Notes: generated by a model from the letters alone, not told the origin. DNA of 64,000 nt from Polaribacter butkevichii (GCF_038024105.1 NZ_CP150661.1:2003001-2067000), one strand, 5' to 3'. Positions 47,379 to 55,316 are shown, counted from the first letter of the stretch. Made by a program: numbers and translations.

Positions 47379-47792
47379 ATGAAAAAAAAAATATTACTTC
47401 TGAGTATTGGAATATATATCATTTCTTTAACTCAAAAAAGTTATTGTACAAGTGGAGGAACTTGTGAGTATTTTTCCGGTTTATTAAACTTAATATTTGG
47501 TTGGATTGGTGTATTTAAGTTTCACTTACCTGCTTTTCCTTGGATTGCTAACCTAATACTTTTAATATCTTGGAAAACATTTTATAAGAATACAAATATT
47601 TCATTTATTCTGAGTATTTTAACTTTTCTTACTATGCTTTCATTTTTATTTGTAGATGAAATTATTGTAAATGATGGAAGTACGAAATCAAAAGTTATTT
47701 TTTATGGCTTTGGTTACTGGATGTGGCTAGTCAGCTCATTTATTATGCTAATAGGAAACCTTATTATATATAAAAAAGAGAAATTAATCTAA
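47379..47792 (+). CDS. Cassette 33: small membrane protein
   Basis: 137 residues with four hydrophobic segments (about 4-18, 33-63, 73-92 and 107-130). A CTSGGTCEYFSG stretch between the first two is a possible exposed loop. No family recognised. The cassette starts GTTGCAAGTAATAGG, like the cassette 9 family, and the 230 bp after the gene hold remnants of the non-coding body (AACACTCTCTTGC, ATTGCGGAATA, ACTCAATCTCTGAATTTC). Confidence 0.7.
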   Translation: MKKKILLLSIGIYIISLTQKSYCTSGGTCEYFSGLLNLIFGWIGVFKFHLPAFPWIANLILLISWKTFYKNTNISFILSILTFLTMLSFLFVDEIIVNDGSTKSKVIFYGFGYWMWLVSSFIMLIGNLIIYKKEKLI

Positions 47793-48020
47793 GAATAGAA
47801 CACTCTCTTGCTAATAAAATTTAATAAAGTATTATAATTTTGGAAGACGGAATTTATTCAAAGCGAGAAAATCAAAATTAGAAATAAAATCAGTACAAAT
47901 TCTGTCATTAACCTGAATTAGTCAGTTTATAGAGAAACTAAAATTGCGGAATATTTACTCAATCTCTGAATTTCTAAAAATGGGAAAAATAAATTGTAAT
48001 ATAAAAAAGCTACTACTTGC

Positions 48021-48145
48021 AACACCGTATAAACTTTATTGCTAGTTTTTGCTCACTTGGGAAATTCCTTCGGAATTTCGCCGTTCGTGTTTTATTTAGT
48101 AAATTCACTGCTTAAACAACGCAACAAAGCTTATACAACAACGTT
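48021..48145 (+). repeat. attC-like site 33
   Basis: Same body as sites 4 and 17; inner hairpin GGAAATTCC-TTC-GGAATTTC. Confidence 0.8.
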
Positions 48146-48169
48146 GTGCATCATTTAAAAAAAGAGAAT

Positions 48170-49597
48170 ATGAGATTTTGTGTAGATAAATATAAAAATA
48201 AGAGGTTAATAATAGTCATTTCTATTATTCTGGTTTTATCAGTTAGTTCTTGTAGCATTAGATTAACAGATAAAAATAGGACTAAGCCCAACATAGTCAT
48301 TATAAACATTGATGACATGGGTTGGAAAGATGTTGGTTTTATGGGAAGTGAATATTACGAAACACCTAATATTGATGCGCTCTCTACCAAAGGTATGGTA
48401 TTTACCAATGGTTATGCTGCATCAGCAAACTGCGCACCAAGTAGAGCCTGTTTAATGACTGGAATGTGGACCCCACGTCATGGAATATATACGGTGAATT
48501 CTTCTGAAAGAGGACAAGCTAAAGACCGTAAATTAATTCCAACAAAAAACACAAACCTCTTAGCTTCAAAATTCACTGTAATTCCTGAAGTCTTAAAAAG
48601 TAATGGGTATACTACCTGTCATGCAGGTAAGTGGCACTTGAGTCATAACCCACTTGAAGATGGTTTTGATATAAATATAGGTGGTAGTCATGCAGGCCTT
48701 CCAAAAAGTTACTACCCGCCTTATAAAAACGTGAATATTGCTAATGGGAAAAGTGAATATTTAACTGATTTGGTTATGGAAAAGGCTATAGAATTTGTTG
48801 ATAATATTGCTTCTCCATTCTTTTTATACTATTCTCCCTATGCAGTACATACCCCTATAATGCCAATAGATAGCTTGTTACCTAAATATAAGAATAAGGC
48901 ACCTTGGAATGGTCAAAAAAACTATGAGTATGCTACCATGGTAGATAATCTAGATAGAAATATTGGGGTGCTTATCAAAAAATTAAAAGACAAAAATATT
49001 TTTGATAATACTTTGATTGTATTTACTTCAGATAACGGAGGTTTGTATGGAATAACCAAACAAAAACCTTTACGAGCAGGAAAGGGGAGTTATTACGAAG
49101 GCGGTATTCGAGAGCCCTTTTTCTTTGTTTATAATAACAAAATTAAACCGAATACAAAGAGCGATGTACCAATAACCAATCTCGATATCTTTCCAACTAT
49201 TTTGAATTATGCTGGTATTGAGAATACCCAACTGGAATTAGATGGAGATAATATCTCTTCGGTGCTAGAAGGAAAAACGGAAACACTAGAACGCCCATTA
49301 TTTTGGCATTTCCCAATCTATTTGGAGGCTTATAATAGAAAAGACAACGAAAACAGAGACCCTTTATTTAGAACAAGGCCTGGTTCTGTGATACGCAAAG
49401 GCAATTGGAAAATGCATTACTATTTTGAAGATGATGCCATTGAATTATTTAACTTGTCTGAAGATATTGGAGAGCAAAACAACTTAGCAGAAGTCAAGCC
49501 TGAAAAGGTAGAAGAACTTTTAAAGGATTTACAAAAATGGTGGAAAGATACTAATGCCCCAATTCCTACAAAGTTGAATCCTAAATATAGAGATTGA
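48170..49597 (+). CDS. Cassette 34: sulfatase lipoprotein
   Basis: 475 residues from the preferred ATG; a GTG at 48146 on the cassette boundary would add 8 residues. Lipobox SVSSC gives a lipidated Cys near residue 28. Sulfatase fold: metal-site IINIDDMGWKDVG, the formylglycine motif C-A-P-S-R with Cys88 (needs an anaerobic sulfatase-maturating enzyme or FGE elsewhere), GKWHLSHNPLEDGF and FTSDNGG. It hydrolyses sulfate esters, probably on algal polysaccharides. It is unusually large for a cassette gene. Termini GTTGTGCATCATTT / AAACGAATGCACAAC pair with a one-base bulge. Confidence 0.93.
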   Translation: MRFCVDKYKNKRLIIVISIILVLSVSSCSIRLTDKNRTKPNIVIINIDDMGWKDVGFMGSEYYETPNIDALSTKGMVFTNGYAASANCAPSRACLMTGMWTPRHGIYTVNSSERGQAKDRKLIPTKNTNLLASKFTVIPEVLKSNGYTTCHAGKWHLSHNPLEDGFDINIGGSHAGLPKSYYPPYKNVNIANGKSEYLTDLVMEKAIEFVDNIASPFFLYYSPYAVHTPIMPIDSLLPKYKNKAPWNGQKNYEYATMVDNLDRNIGVLIKKLKDKNIFDNTLIVFTSDNGGLYGITKQKPLRAGKGSYYEGGIREPFFFVYNNKIKPNTKSDVPITNLDIFPTILNYAGIENTQLELDGDNISSVLEGKTETLERPLFWHFPIYLEAYNRKDNENRDPLFRTRPGSVIRKGNWKMHYYFEDDAIELFNLSEDIGEQNNLAEVKPEKVEELLKDLQKWWKDTNAPIPTKLNPKYRD

Positions 49598-49613
49598 CAA
49601 AAAACGAATGCAC

Positions 49614-49736
49614 AACACGCGGTATAAAACATTGGGGTTTAGGTGGTTATTCAAACATTCTACCACGCATCAAGTTCGGTGTAACTCGAAAGGAAAGTAG
49701 CCCGCAATCCCCAACGATTTCATACCGCAATTCGTT
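49614..49736 (+). repeat. attC-like site 34 (different lineage)
   Basis: Same boundary rules (AAC...GTTG) but a different body: ACGCGGTATAAAACATTGGGG against CCCCAACGATTTCATACCG. It has higher GC than the other sites. Confidence 0.7.
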
Positions 49737-49765
49737 GTGGTGCATTTCTCACTCGAACCCAAAAA

Positions 49766-50338
49766 ATGAAGGAAATAATAATTATAGTCTTGACTTTATC
49801 ATTTTTTTCTTGTTCACAAAGATTCAAACCAAGGACAAATGAAAATGAATATTTTGAGCTAACTGAATTAAATACAAAAGACACATTATTTAGAATTTCG
49901 AAAAATCAATTTTATGAAATGGGAGATGATTTTGCTTTTGTAAATCGGAAAGGAGATACTATAATTACGTCTGAAAAAATATACTACACATTTAAAGATA
50001 CAATCACAACATTCGGAATTGTTCTTAAAAAAGAAACTTATGATTTAATTGGAATAAATCGGAAAGGACAAAGAATTTTTGAAGTCTATATGTACGACAA
50101 TGGACCTGATTATATTTCCGAAGGTTTATTCAGAATCAAAAAAAACGGAAAAATCGGTTTTGCAAATGAAAATGGAGAAATTATAATTAAACCTCAATTT
50201 GAATGTGCTTCAAGCTTTGAAAACGGAATTGCTACAGTAACTTATGATTGTTATTTATATTATGATTTAGATAACCATTTACGATCTAAAAGCGAAAGTT
50301 GGTTTAAAATTGATAAAACTGGAAAAAGAATTGAATAA
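49766..50338 (+). CDS. Cassette 35: WG-repeat lipoprotein
   Basis: 190 residues, lipobox LSFFSC (Cys near residue 16). Two or three WG-like beta repeats near the C-terminus, the clearest KIGFANENGEIIIKPQFECA followed by SSFENGIATV. WG repeats are surface or periplasmic binding modules of unknown ligand. Termini GTTGTGGTGCATTT / AACGACACCACAAC. Confidence 0.8.
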   Translation: MKEIIIIVLTLSFFSCSQRFKPRTNENEYFELTELNTKDTLFRISKNQFYEMGDDFAFVNRKGDTIITSEKIYYTFKDTITTFGIVLKKETYDLIGINRKGQRIFEVYMYDNGPDYISEGLFRIKKNGKIGFANENGEIIIKPQFECASSFENGIATVTYDCYLYYDLDNHLRSKSESWFKIDKTGKRIE

Positions 50339-50352
50339 AAAAACGACACCAC

Positions 50353-50473
50353 AACACCGTGTATAAAAAATTGCTTAATTTTAGCTTAACCAAAAGTTTG
50401 TTGCATTTTTATAAACTTTGATTTTCCTGCGGAAAATCTGCCGTTCATAAAACCGCAACTTTTTATAACACGT
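50353..50473 (+). repeat. attC-like site 35, left part, interrupted by IS110-family element
   Basis: AACACCGTGTATAAAAAATTGC ... inner hairpin GATTTTCC-TGC-GGAAAATC ... GCAACTTTTTATAACACG, then the insertion. The right part (ACACGTTGGC) resumes at 51699. Confidence 0.8.
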
Positions 50474-50509
50474 ATTCCAAGATCAAATCCTAATAAAATT
50501 TAGTTTTTT

Positions 50510-51502
50510 TTAAGCCATATGATTTTGAAGTACAACATAGGGCGTTCCTCTTTTAACAACCGCAAATGCTCTTGCTATTAGTTTATTTCTCACATTGTTT
50601 ATCGCTAACATTTTATCTTTTCCTTCTGCTAATTTTTTTTGATAATATAACTTTAGTTCACTATCATGTTGTATAGCAGAAACACTTGCCATACTCAACA
50701 AACTTTTCATTTTTCTATCTCCTAAATAATGACACTGTTTTCGCCTATGAATACTGGTTCCAGAGCTATGTTCAAAAGGTGCGGTTCCACAATAACTAGA
50801 GAACGATCGCCAGCTTTTAAACCTCGTAAAATTACCTGTATGATAAATAAGTTGACAAGCAACAACAAAGCCAATTCCTCTCATGCTTCTAAGTAATTCG
50901 TAGTTTTTACTCATAGAAATATCGTCAAAAATTATTTCTTCAATTCTAATTTCTATTGCCTTGACTTGTTTTGTGAGATAGTCAATACTTCGTTTTAAAC
51001 TGATACAACCTAAATCTGTTGTAGAGCTTGTTAAAAGTACTTTCATCTCTTTTAAAGTACCTTTTAAACCTGAATTATTTCTAACCAACTGATCTCTTAA
51101 AGCTAACAATCTACCCAACTCTAAATGAGCGCTACTTTTAACAGTACTTGGAGTTAATTCCTCCCGGTAAAGCCAACCATACCTAGCAATTACCTGAGCA
51201 TCTAACTTATCAGTTTTTTCTTTTACAATGCCAGATGAACGTTTAATTTTTAACGGACTCTCCTCTACGTAAATAACTTTTTTACTGTGTAAATAAAGTG
51301 CCAACTTTAAGGAATAATAACCGGTATTCTCAAAACAATAAAAAACAGCACTCTCTTTTGTTGCTTTTAAAACCCATTTTATTAGGCTTTTGTAACCAGT
51401 TAAATCGTTCTTAAACTCTTTGTGTACTTGGGCATGATAACAATAAGCATCAATCGTCTTTTTTGACACATCAATTCCTACTACTTCTTGGTAATTTTTC
51501 AT
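50510..51502 (-). CDS. IS110-family transposase (DEDD)
   Basis: 330 residues. The N-terminal DEDD RuvC-like domain shows VGIDVSKKT (Asp near residue 10), CFENTG (Glu near 58) and the DKLDAQ pair near 97. The C-terminal transposase_20 domain shows IRGIGFVVACQLI-like SMRGIGFVVACQL (near 205) and the serine-bearing CGTAPFEHSSGTS (near 237), where the family's catalytic Ser lies. It appears intact. Confidence 0.95.
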   Translation of the reverse strand: MKNYQEVVGIDVSKKTIDAYCYHAQVHKEFKNDLTGYKSLIKWVLKATKESAVFYCFENTGYYSLKLALYLHSKKVIYVEESPLKIKRSSGIVKEKTDKLDAQVIARYGWLYREELTPSTVKSSAHLELGRLLALRDQLVRNNSGLKGTLKEMKVLLTSSTTDLGCISLKRSIDYLTKQVKAIEIRIEEIIFDDISMSKNYELLRSMRGIGFVVACQLIYHTGNFTRFKSWRSFSSYCGTAPFEHSSGTSIHRRKQCHYLGDRKMKSLLSMASVSAIQHDSELKLYYQKKLAEGKDKMLAINNVRNKLIARAFAVVKRGTPYVVLQNHMA

Positions 51503-51524
51503 ATTTTTACAATTAGAATGATTA

Positions 51525-51668
51525 AATATGTTGCAAAAACTACTTCCTTTATCGGGGTTTTATACGCCTGGTATTCCAAATGGTTCTTTGCAACTTTATA
51601 GAAACAGAGGACTCGTACGTGTAAGGGACCTTCAAATCTAAAACACGTTATAGTTCTCCTCTGTTACT
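51525..51668 (-). ncRNA. Candidate IS110 bridge RNA
   Basis: Minus-strand non-coding end upstream of the transposase folds into two stem-loops. Loop 1 (51604-51664) is closed by ACAGAGGA/TCCTCTGT and contains AACGTGTT, matching the attC core CCAACGTGT at the insertion. Loop 2 (51530-51594) is closed by GTTGCAAA/TTTGCAAC and contains TTGGAATAC, identical to the element's own end (GTATTCCAA at 50472-50480). This is the architecture known for IS110 bridge RNAs. Confidence 0.6.
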
Positions 51669-51698
51669 ACATAAAGATATTTAATACAAACTAAAGAA

Positions 51699-51731
51699 AC
51701 ACGTTGGCAATAATATGAACAATGAAGCGTC
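51699..51731 (+). other. Cassette 36 remnant: attC right end and start of a gene
   Basis: ACACGTTGGCAATAAT followed by ATGAACAATGAAGCG: the right end of site 35 and the first codons of a cassette gene, cut by the IS3 element. Its termini would match those of cassette 4 (GTTGGCAATAAT). Confidence 0.6.
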
Positions 51732-51776
51732 CTGAAATAGGTTGACTAAAAATTAAACATTTAATTATAGTCACTT

Positions 51777-52217
51777 ATGAAAACACAAAAAGAACACTGG
51801 CGAAAAAAAAGCTATCAAAAAGCAACACTTGAACTCAAATTATCTGTCGTTGACCAAATTCAAAATGGCCAGATTTCTACTAACTTTGCTTCCAAAAAAT
51901 ATGACGTTCCTAGAACTACAATTGGGTATTGGATCAAAAAATATAGTACTTTAGTCCAACAAAACGCAGGTATGAGTAAACTAGACGAAATTAAAAAACT
52001 AAAGGAACGTATTGAAGAACTGGAGTTTGTAAAGGACTTTCAGCAAGATATTATTGCTGATATGGAAATCATTACTGGCGTCGATTTGTCAAAAAAGTCG
52101 CTACCCAAAACATTAGCAAAAGAGATAGAACTAAAGAAGAAAAAAATTTTAAAAGAAAATGGCTCTATCAATGTTTTGGGATTAGTAAACAAGCCTTTTA
52201 CAAAAGAGAAAAAGTAA
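51777..52217 (+). CDS. IS3-family transposase OrfA
   Basis: 146 residues: an N-terminal helix-turn-helix (LKLSVVDQIQNGQIST ... YDVPRTTIGYWIKKY) for end binding, then a leucine-zipper-like helix (LDEIKKLKERIEELEFVKDF). OrfB is in the -1 frame. An A7 run at 52140-52146 is a likely slippage site for an OrfAB fusion. Confidence 0.9.
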   Translation: MKTQKEHWRKKSYQKATLELKLSVVDQIQNGQISTNFASKKYDVPRTTIGYWIKKYSTLVQQNAGMSKLDEIKKLKERIEELEFVKDFQQDIIADMEIITGVDLSKKSLPKTLAKEIELKKKKILKENGSINVLGLVNKPFTKEKK

Positions 52218-52255
52218 AACAAACTAAAGCGATAAACGACACTAAAATAATTACG

Positions 52256-53029
52256 ATGGTCAAAGAATATCGTAAAAAAGTAAGCTCCAGAACTGGGGGT
52301 AAAAAACTCTATAAAGAACTTAAAAATCAGTTGATAGAACAAAGAATTAAAATCGGTAGAGATAAGTTTTTTGATGTATTAAGACTGCATAATTTACTCG
52401 TCCCTAAACTCAAAAACTACATAACTACCACAAACTCTAATCATCTATTTAAAAAATATAAAAACCTCATTCAAAACAAAATACCTACTAGACCCGAACA
52501 ACTTTGGGTAAGCGATATTACATACATTAAAACAGAAAAAGGACACAACTATTTAGCAATTGTAACCGATGCATACTCTAAGAAAATTATGGGATATAAA
52601 TTAGATGACCATATGAGGGTATCACTCTGTAAAGATGCTTTAAAAATGGCTTTAAAAAACAGAAAATATCCATCAAAAAAATTGATTCATCATTCTGATA
52701 GAGGTATGCAATACTGTTGCCCTGAATATACCCAGTTTGCTGAAAATAATGGAATAACAATGAGCATGACAGAGCAATATGACACATATGAAAACGCTAT
52801 TGCTGAGAGAATCAATAGAACTTTGAAATATGAATACGGACTTAGAAACTGTCTTAAAAACACTCATATTGCTCAAAAATCAGCTAAACAAGCTGTAGAT
52901 ATTTACAATAATTTAAGAACACATTTTAGCCTAGACTTAAGAAAACCAGCAGAAGTACATTTAAATCCAAACATCAAATACAAATCGTATCGAAAAAATA
53001 ATGTAAATTTGACGGAACTTACAATTTAA
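52256..53029 (+). CDS. IS3-family transposase OrfB
   Basis: 257 residues from the first Met, but family-like sequence continues upstream in this frame from about 52160 (WLYQCFGISKQAFYKREKV), so the functional product is probably made by -1 frameshifting from OrfA. DDE domain: Asp in LWVSDITYIKT, Asp in IHHSDRGMQY, Glu in AIAERINRTLK. Appears complete. Confidence 0.92.
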   Translation: MVKEYRKKVSSRTGGKKLYKELKNQLIEQRIKIGRDKFFDVLRLHNLLVPKLKNYITTTNSNHLFKKYKNLIQNKIPTRPEQLWVSDITYIKTEKGHNYLAIVTDAYSKKIMGYKLDDHMRVSLCKDALKMALKNRKYPSKKLIHHSDRGMQYCCPEYTQFAENNGITMSMTEQYDTYENAIAERINRTLKYEYGLRNCLKNTHIAQKSAKQAVDIYNNLRTHFSLDLRKPAEVHLNPNIKYKSYRKNNVNLTELTI

Positions 53030-53164
53030 AAACAAACATAGTTCAAAATATTTTTTGCCTTCTAAACGGCTAAAAAAATAGTTTGAACGGTATAAATTAA
53101 CCTAAAAAAAGGTCAACCTATATAAGCATAATACATAAGTTAGAAAATAATAATTAAAAATTAC

Positions 53165-54382
53165 ATGAAAAAGAATCTAATTACTCTATATATCTTAATT
53201 TTAACTTTTAATTGCTACTCTCAAATAAAGTTTGAAAAAGGCTTTTATGTAAATAATGATGGGCAAAAAACAGAATGTCTAATTAAGAATATTGATTGGA
53301 TGAATAATCCAACTGAATTTCAAATTAAATTATCTAAAAATAATAATGTTAAAACAATTACAATAGATAACATAAAAGAAGTAACAATTTATAATGTATC
53401 AAAACACATTAGAGAAAATGTAAAACTTGATAAGTCCTCGGAAAACTTGCAGCATTTAAGTCACGATAGAAATCCTATATTTAGTGATGAACTTTTATTT
53501 TTAAAAGTATTAGTTGAGGGGAAAGCATGCTTATACTATTTTGAAAACGAAAATTCAAAACGATTTTTTTATAAAAAAAATAACTCTAAAATTGAGCCGC
53601 TTGTTTTCAAAAGTTATTTACTAGCTGATAATTCAGCAAAAAAAAATAACAATAAATTCAGACAGCAATTATGGATTAATTTACAATCTGAAAACATTTC
53701 AAAAAATGATATTGAAAAGATTAATTATAATAAGAGAGATTTGGTTAATTTATTTGTTAAATACAATAACTTGGAAATAGTTAATTTTTACAAAAAGAAA
53801 CAAAAGGATTTATTTAACTTAAATATTAGGCCTAGCATTAATAATTCTTCATTAACACTAGAACATTCTAACTCTATTTATGGTGATACCAATTTTAATA
53901 ATAAATTAAACTTTGGACTTGGAATTGAAGCTGAGTTTATTTTACCATTCAATAAAAATAAATGGGCTATCATAGTAGAACCAACATATCAATATTTTAT
54001 ATCTAAAAAAATAATCGAAACCAACAATGTTTCTGGAGGAAAACTTATTATAAATTCAGATTATAAATCCATTGACATTCCTATTGGACTTAGACATTAT
54101 TTTTATGTTAATGAAAATTCAAAAATTTTTATTAATTTTTCTTTTATAGTTGATCTTAATTTAAACTCATCAATTGAACTATCTAGATTAGATGGCTCAA
54201 ATTTAAATACATTTAATATTCAGACAGCTAGAAACACAGCTATAGGTTTAGGTTATAAGTTTAATGAAAAATATAGTATAGAATTGAGATATCATACAAA
54301 TAGAAAACTTTTAAACAAATATAATTTCTGGAGTTCTGATTATAAGAATCTATCTATAATATTTGGATATTCAATATTTTAA
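53165..54382 (+). CDS. Outer membrane beta-barrel protein
   Basis: 405 residues. Signal peptide ends near NCYSQ (residue 20). An N-terminal globular half (FYVNNDGQKTECLIKNIDWM) is followed from about residue 215 by an 8-strand-like barrel ending in an aromatic residue (SIIFGYSIF), the pattern of PorT-like or OmpA-like barrels. It probably was a cassette gene: a decayed attC follows 11 bp after the stop, while its own start boundary has been lost beside the IS3 element. Confidence 0.75.
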   Translation: MKKNLITLYILILTFNCYSQIKFEKGFYVNNDGQKTECLIKNIDWMNNPTEFQIKLSKNNNVKTITIDNIKEVTIYNVSKHIRENVKLDKSSENLQHLSHDRNPIFSDELLFLKVLVEGKACLYYFENENSKRFFYKKNNSKIEPLVFKSYLLADNSAKKNNNKFRQQLWINLQSENISKNDIEKINYNKRDLVNLFVKYNNLEIVNFYKKKQKDLFNLNIRPSINNSSLTLEHSNSIYGDTNFNNKLNFGLGIEAEFILPFNKNKWAIIVEPTYQYFISKKIIETNNVSGGKLIINSDYKSIDIPIGLRHYFYVNENSKIFINFSFIVDLNLNSSIELSRLDGSNLNTFNIQTARNTAIGLGYKFNEKYSIELRYHTNRKLLNKYNFWSSDYKNLSIIFGYSIF

Positions 54383-54392
54383 AACAATCCAC

Positions 54393-54475
54393 AACAATGC
54401 GCATAAAAAATTGCTAAATACAATAAAATATAATGTTCCAAACCGAATCAAAACAAAAAATTGTGGAGTAGAATA
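54393..54475 (+). repeat. Decayed attC-like site at right edge of array
   Basis: Left arm AACAATGCGCATAAAAAATTGCT is the same as in site 13; the right arm and GTT core are missing. Confidence 0.6.
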
Positions 54476-54627
54476 AAAAATAAAAACTTTGTTTTTTTAA
54501 TTCTTACTAATTTGGACACTTCAATTGCTATTTCTAAATTATAATTATTAGAAGTAGTACTAGTAGATTATTTTAAGCTTACCAAACATAAGTTAAAATA
54601 AGGAGTTCTTTATTTCTATTTTACACA
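54476..54627. other. Non-coding junction DNA
   Basis: AT-rich sequence between the decayed attC and the transposase fragment; nothing recognisable. Confidence 0.4.
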
Positions 54628-54750
54628 GAATTAAATACGATTCCAGAAGAATTAAAAGCCCTTAAATTAAGCTCTAAAGACTTTTTTACAGAGTCTACAG
54701 TGCAAGATTTTCCAATCCGTGGTAAGTTTCTCATCTACTCTTATCTTTAA
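54628..54750 (+). pseudogene. Fragment of an ISAon1-type transposase N-terminal region
   Basis: A 40-codon open stretch encodes ELNTIPEELKALKLSSKDFF and then VQDFPIRGK, resembling the N-terminal region of ISAon1-family transposases (...SKGFFDE-x-x-x-x-DFPIRGK...). No start codon and no catalytic part. A relic of another mobile element at the array edge. Confidence 0.5.
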
Positions 54751-54805
54751 GATTTTTAGTTTTATATTAATACACTAGCCTAGGTGTTATAAATTTAAAA
54801 TTGAC

Positions 54806-55222
54806 TTATTCTGATATTTCAGAAAGAATTAAAAATGTATTTGTATCTCCAAACTGCATTAATTTATCTAGCAGTTTTTGTAAACATATTTGATTTTCTA
54901 CAACAACTTTTAAATGAATATTTTGATTTCCTGTAATGCGATGAGCTACTGTAATTTCAGGAAATTCATTAACTTTATCAATTACATATTTCAACTTTCC
55001 AGGAAAAACTTTTAATAAAATGAATGCTTCTAAGTCAAAGCCCAGCATTTTATTGTTTATTTGAATATCATATTTTTTAATAACACCTTCTTCTTCTAGT
55101 TTTTGTACACGCTCTCTAACTGAAGATGGAGATAAATTTATTTTTCTTCCTAGATCTGCAAATGATAAGCGAGAATTTTCTTTTAAAATATCCAATATTT
55201 TTTTATCTGTATTATCTACCAT
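54806..55222 (-). CDS. Lrp/AsnC family transcriptional regulator
   Basis: 138 residues: N-terminal winged HTH (DKKILDILKENSRLSFADLG ... VRERVQKLEEEGVIKKY) and C-terminal RAM/AsnC ligand domain (ITVAHRITGNQNIHLKVVVE). These regulators sense amino acids. It is divergent from the aminotransferase/RidA pair and probably controls it. Confidence 0.92.
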   Translation of the reverse strand: MVDNTDKKILDILKENSRLSFADLGRKINLSPSSVRERVQKLEEEGVIKKYDIQINNKMLGFDLEAFILLKVFPGKLKYVIDKVNEFPEITVAHRITGNQNIHLKVVVENQICLQKLLDKLMQFGDTNTFLILSEISE

Positions 55223-55316
55223 TGAATCGTTAGTTTTTTATTGTATTTCTGTTTTTTAAACGGTAAATATATTAAAAATAACAACTAATCAATTTTAAAG
55301 CATAGGTAGTAGGTTG

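Larger units (their letters stand above)
50472..51702 (-). mobile_element. IS110-family element inserted in attC site 35
   Basis: About 1.23 kb between two copies of ACACGT (50468-50473 and 51699-51704), the inferred target being TATAACACGTTGGC. No terminal inverted repeats. The long non-coding end (51503-51700) lies upstream of the transposase and the other end is only about 37 bp, the IS110-group layout. Exact ends within ACACGT cannot be fixed from one copy. Confidence 0.8.
21860..51705 (+). other. Integron-type gene cassette array without integrase (CALIN-like)
   Basis: 35 cassettes in head-to-tail order, each a 340-2100 bp unit closed by an attC-like site. Every cassette gene is on the plus strand and begins 10-70 bp after the preceding GTT. 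Within each cassette the first ~13 bases are complementary to the last ~13, so each would form a self-matching site when circular, as known for integron cassettes. No tyrosine recombinase gene was found in the window. The GTTG core deviates from the usual GTTRRRY after the fourth base, so a divergent integron is the best fit, not a proven one. Confidence 0.8.
51733..53123 (+). mobile_element. IS3-family insertion sequence
   Basis: About 1.39 kb with imperfect inverted ends: TGAAATAGGTTGACTAAA on the left and AAAAGGTCAACCTATATAA on the right (shared core ATAGGTTGAC). It holds two overlapping reading frames. No clear target duplication seen. It interrupts cassette 36. Confidence 0.8.

Noticed and set aside
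49594..49842. 82-codon plus-strand frame over attC site 34
   Set aside because: It spans the attC body and overlaps the start of the WG-repeat lipoprotein in another frame.
21860..51705. CRISPR array
   Set aside because: The repeats are ~125 bp imperfect palindromes separated by gene-sized units, not short direct repeats with uniform spacers, and no cas genes are present.
51777..53029. IS3 transposase as the recombinase that moves the cassettes
   Set aside because: It is a DDE transposase with its own inverted ends; it interrupts a cassette and has no link to the AAC/GTT boundaries.
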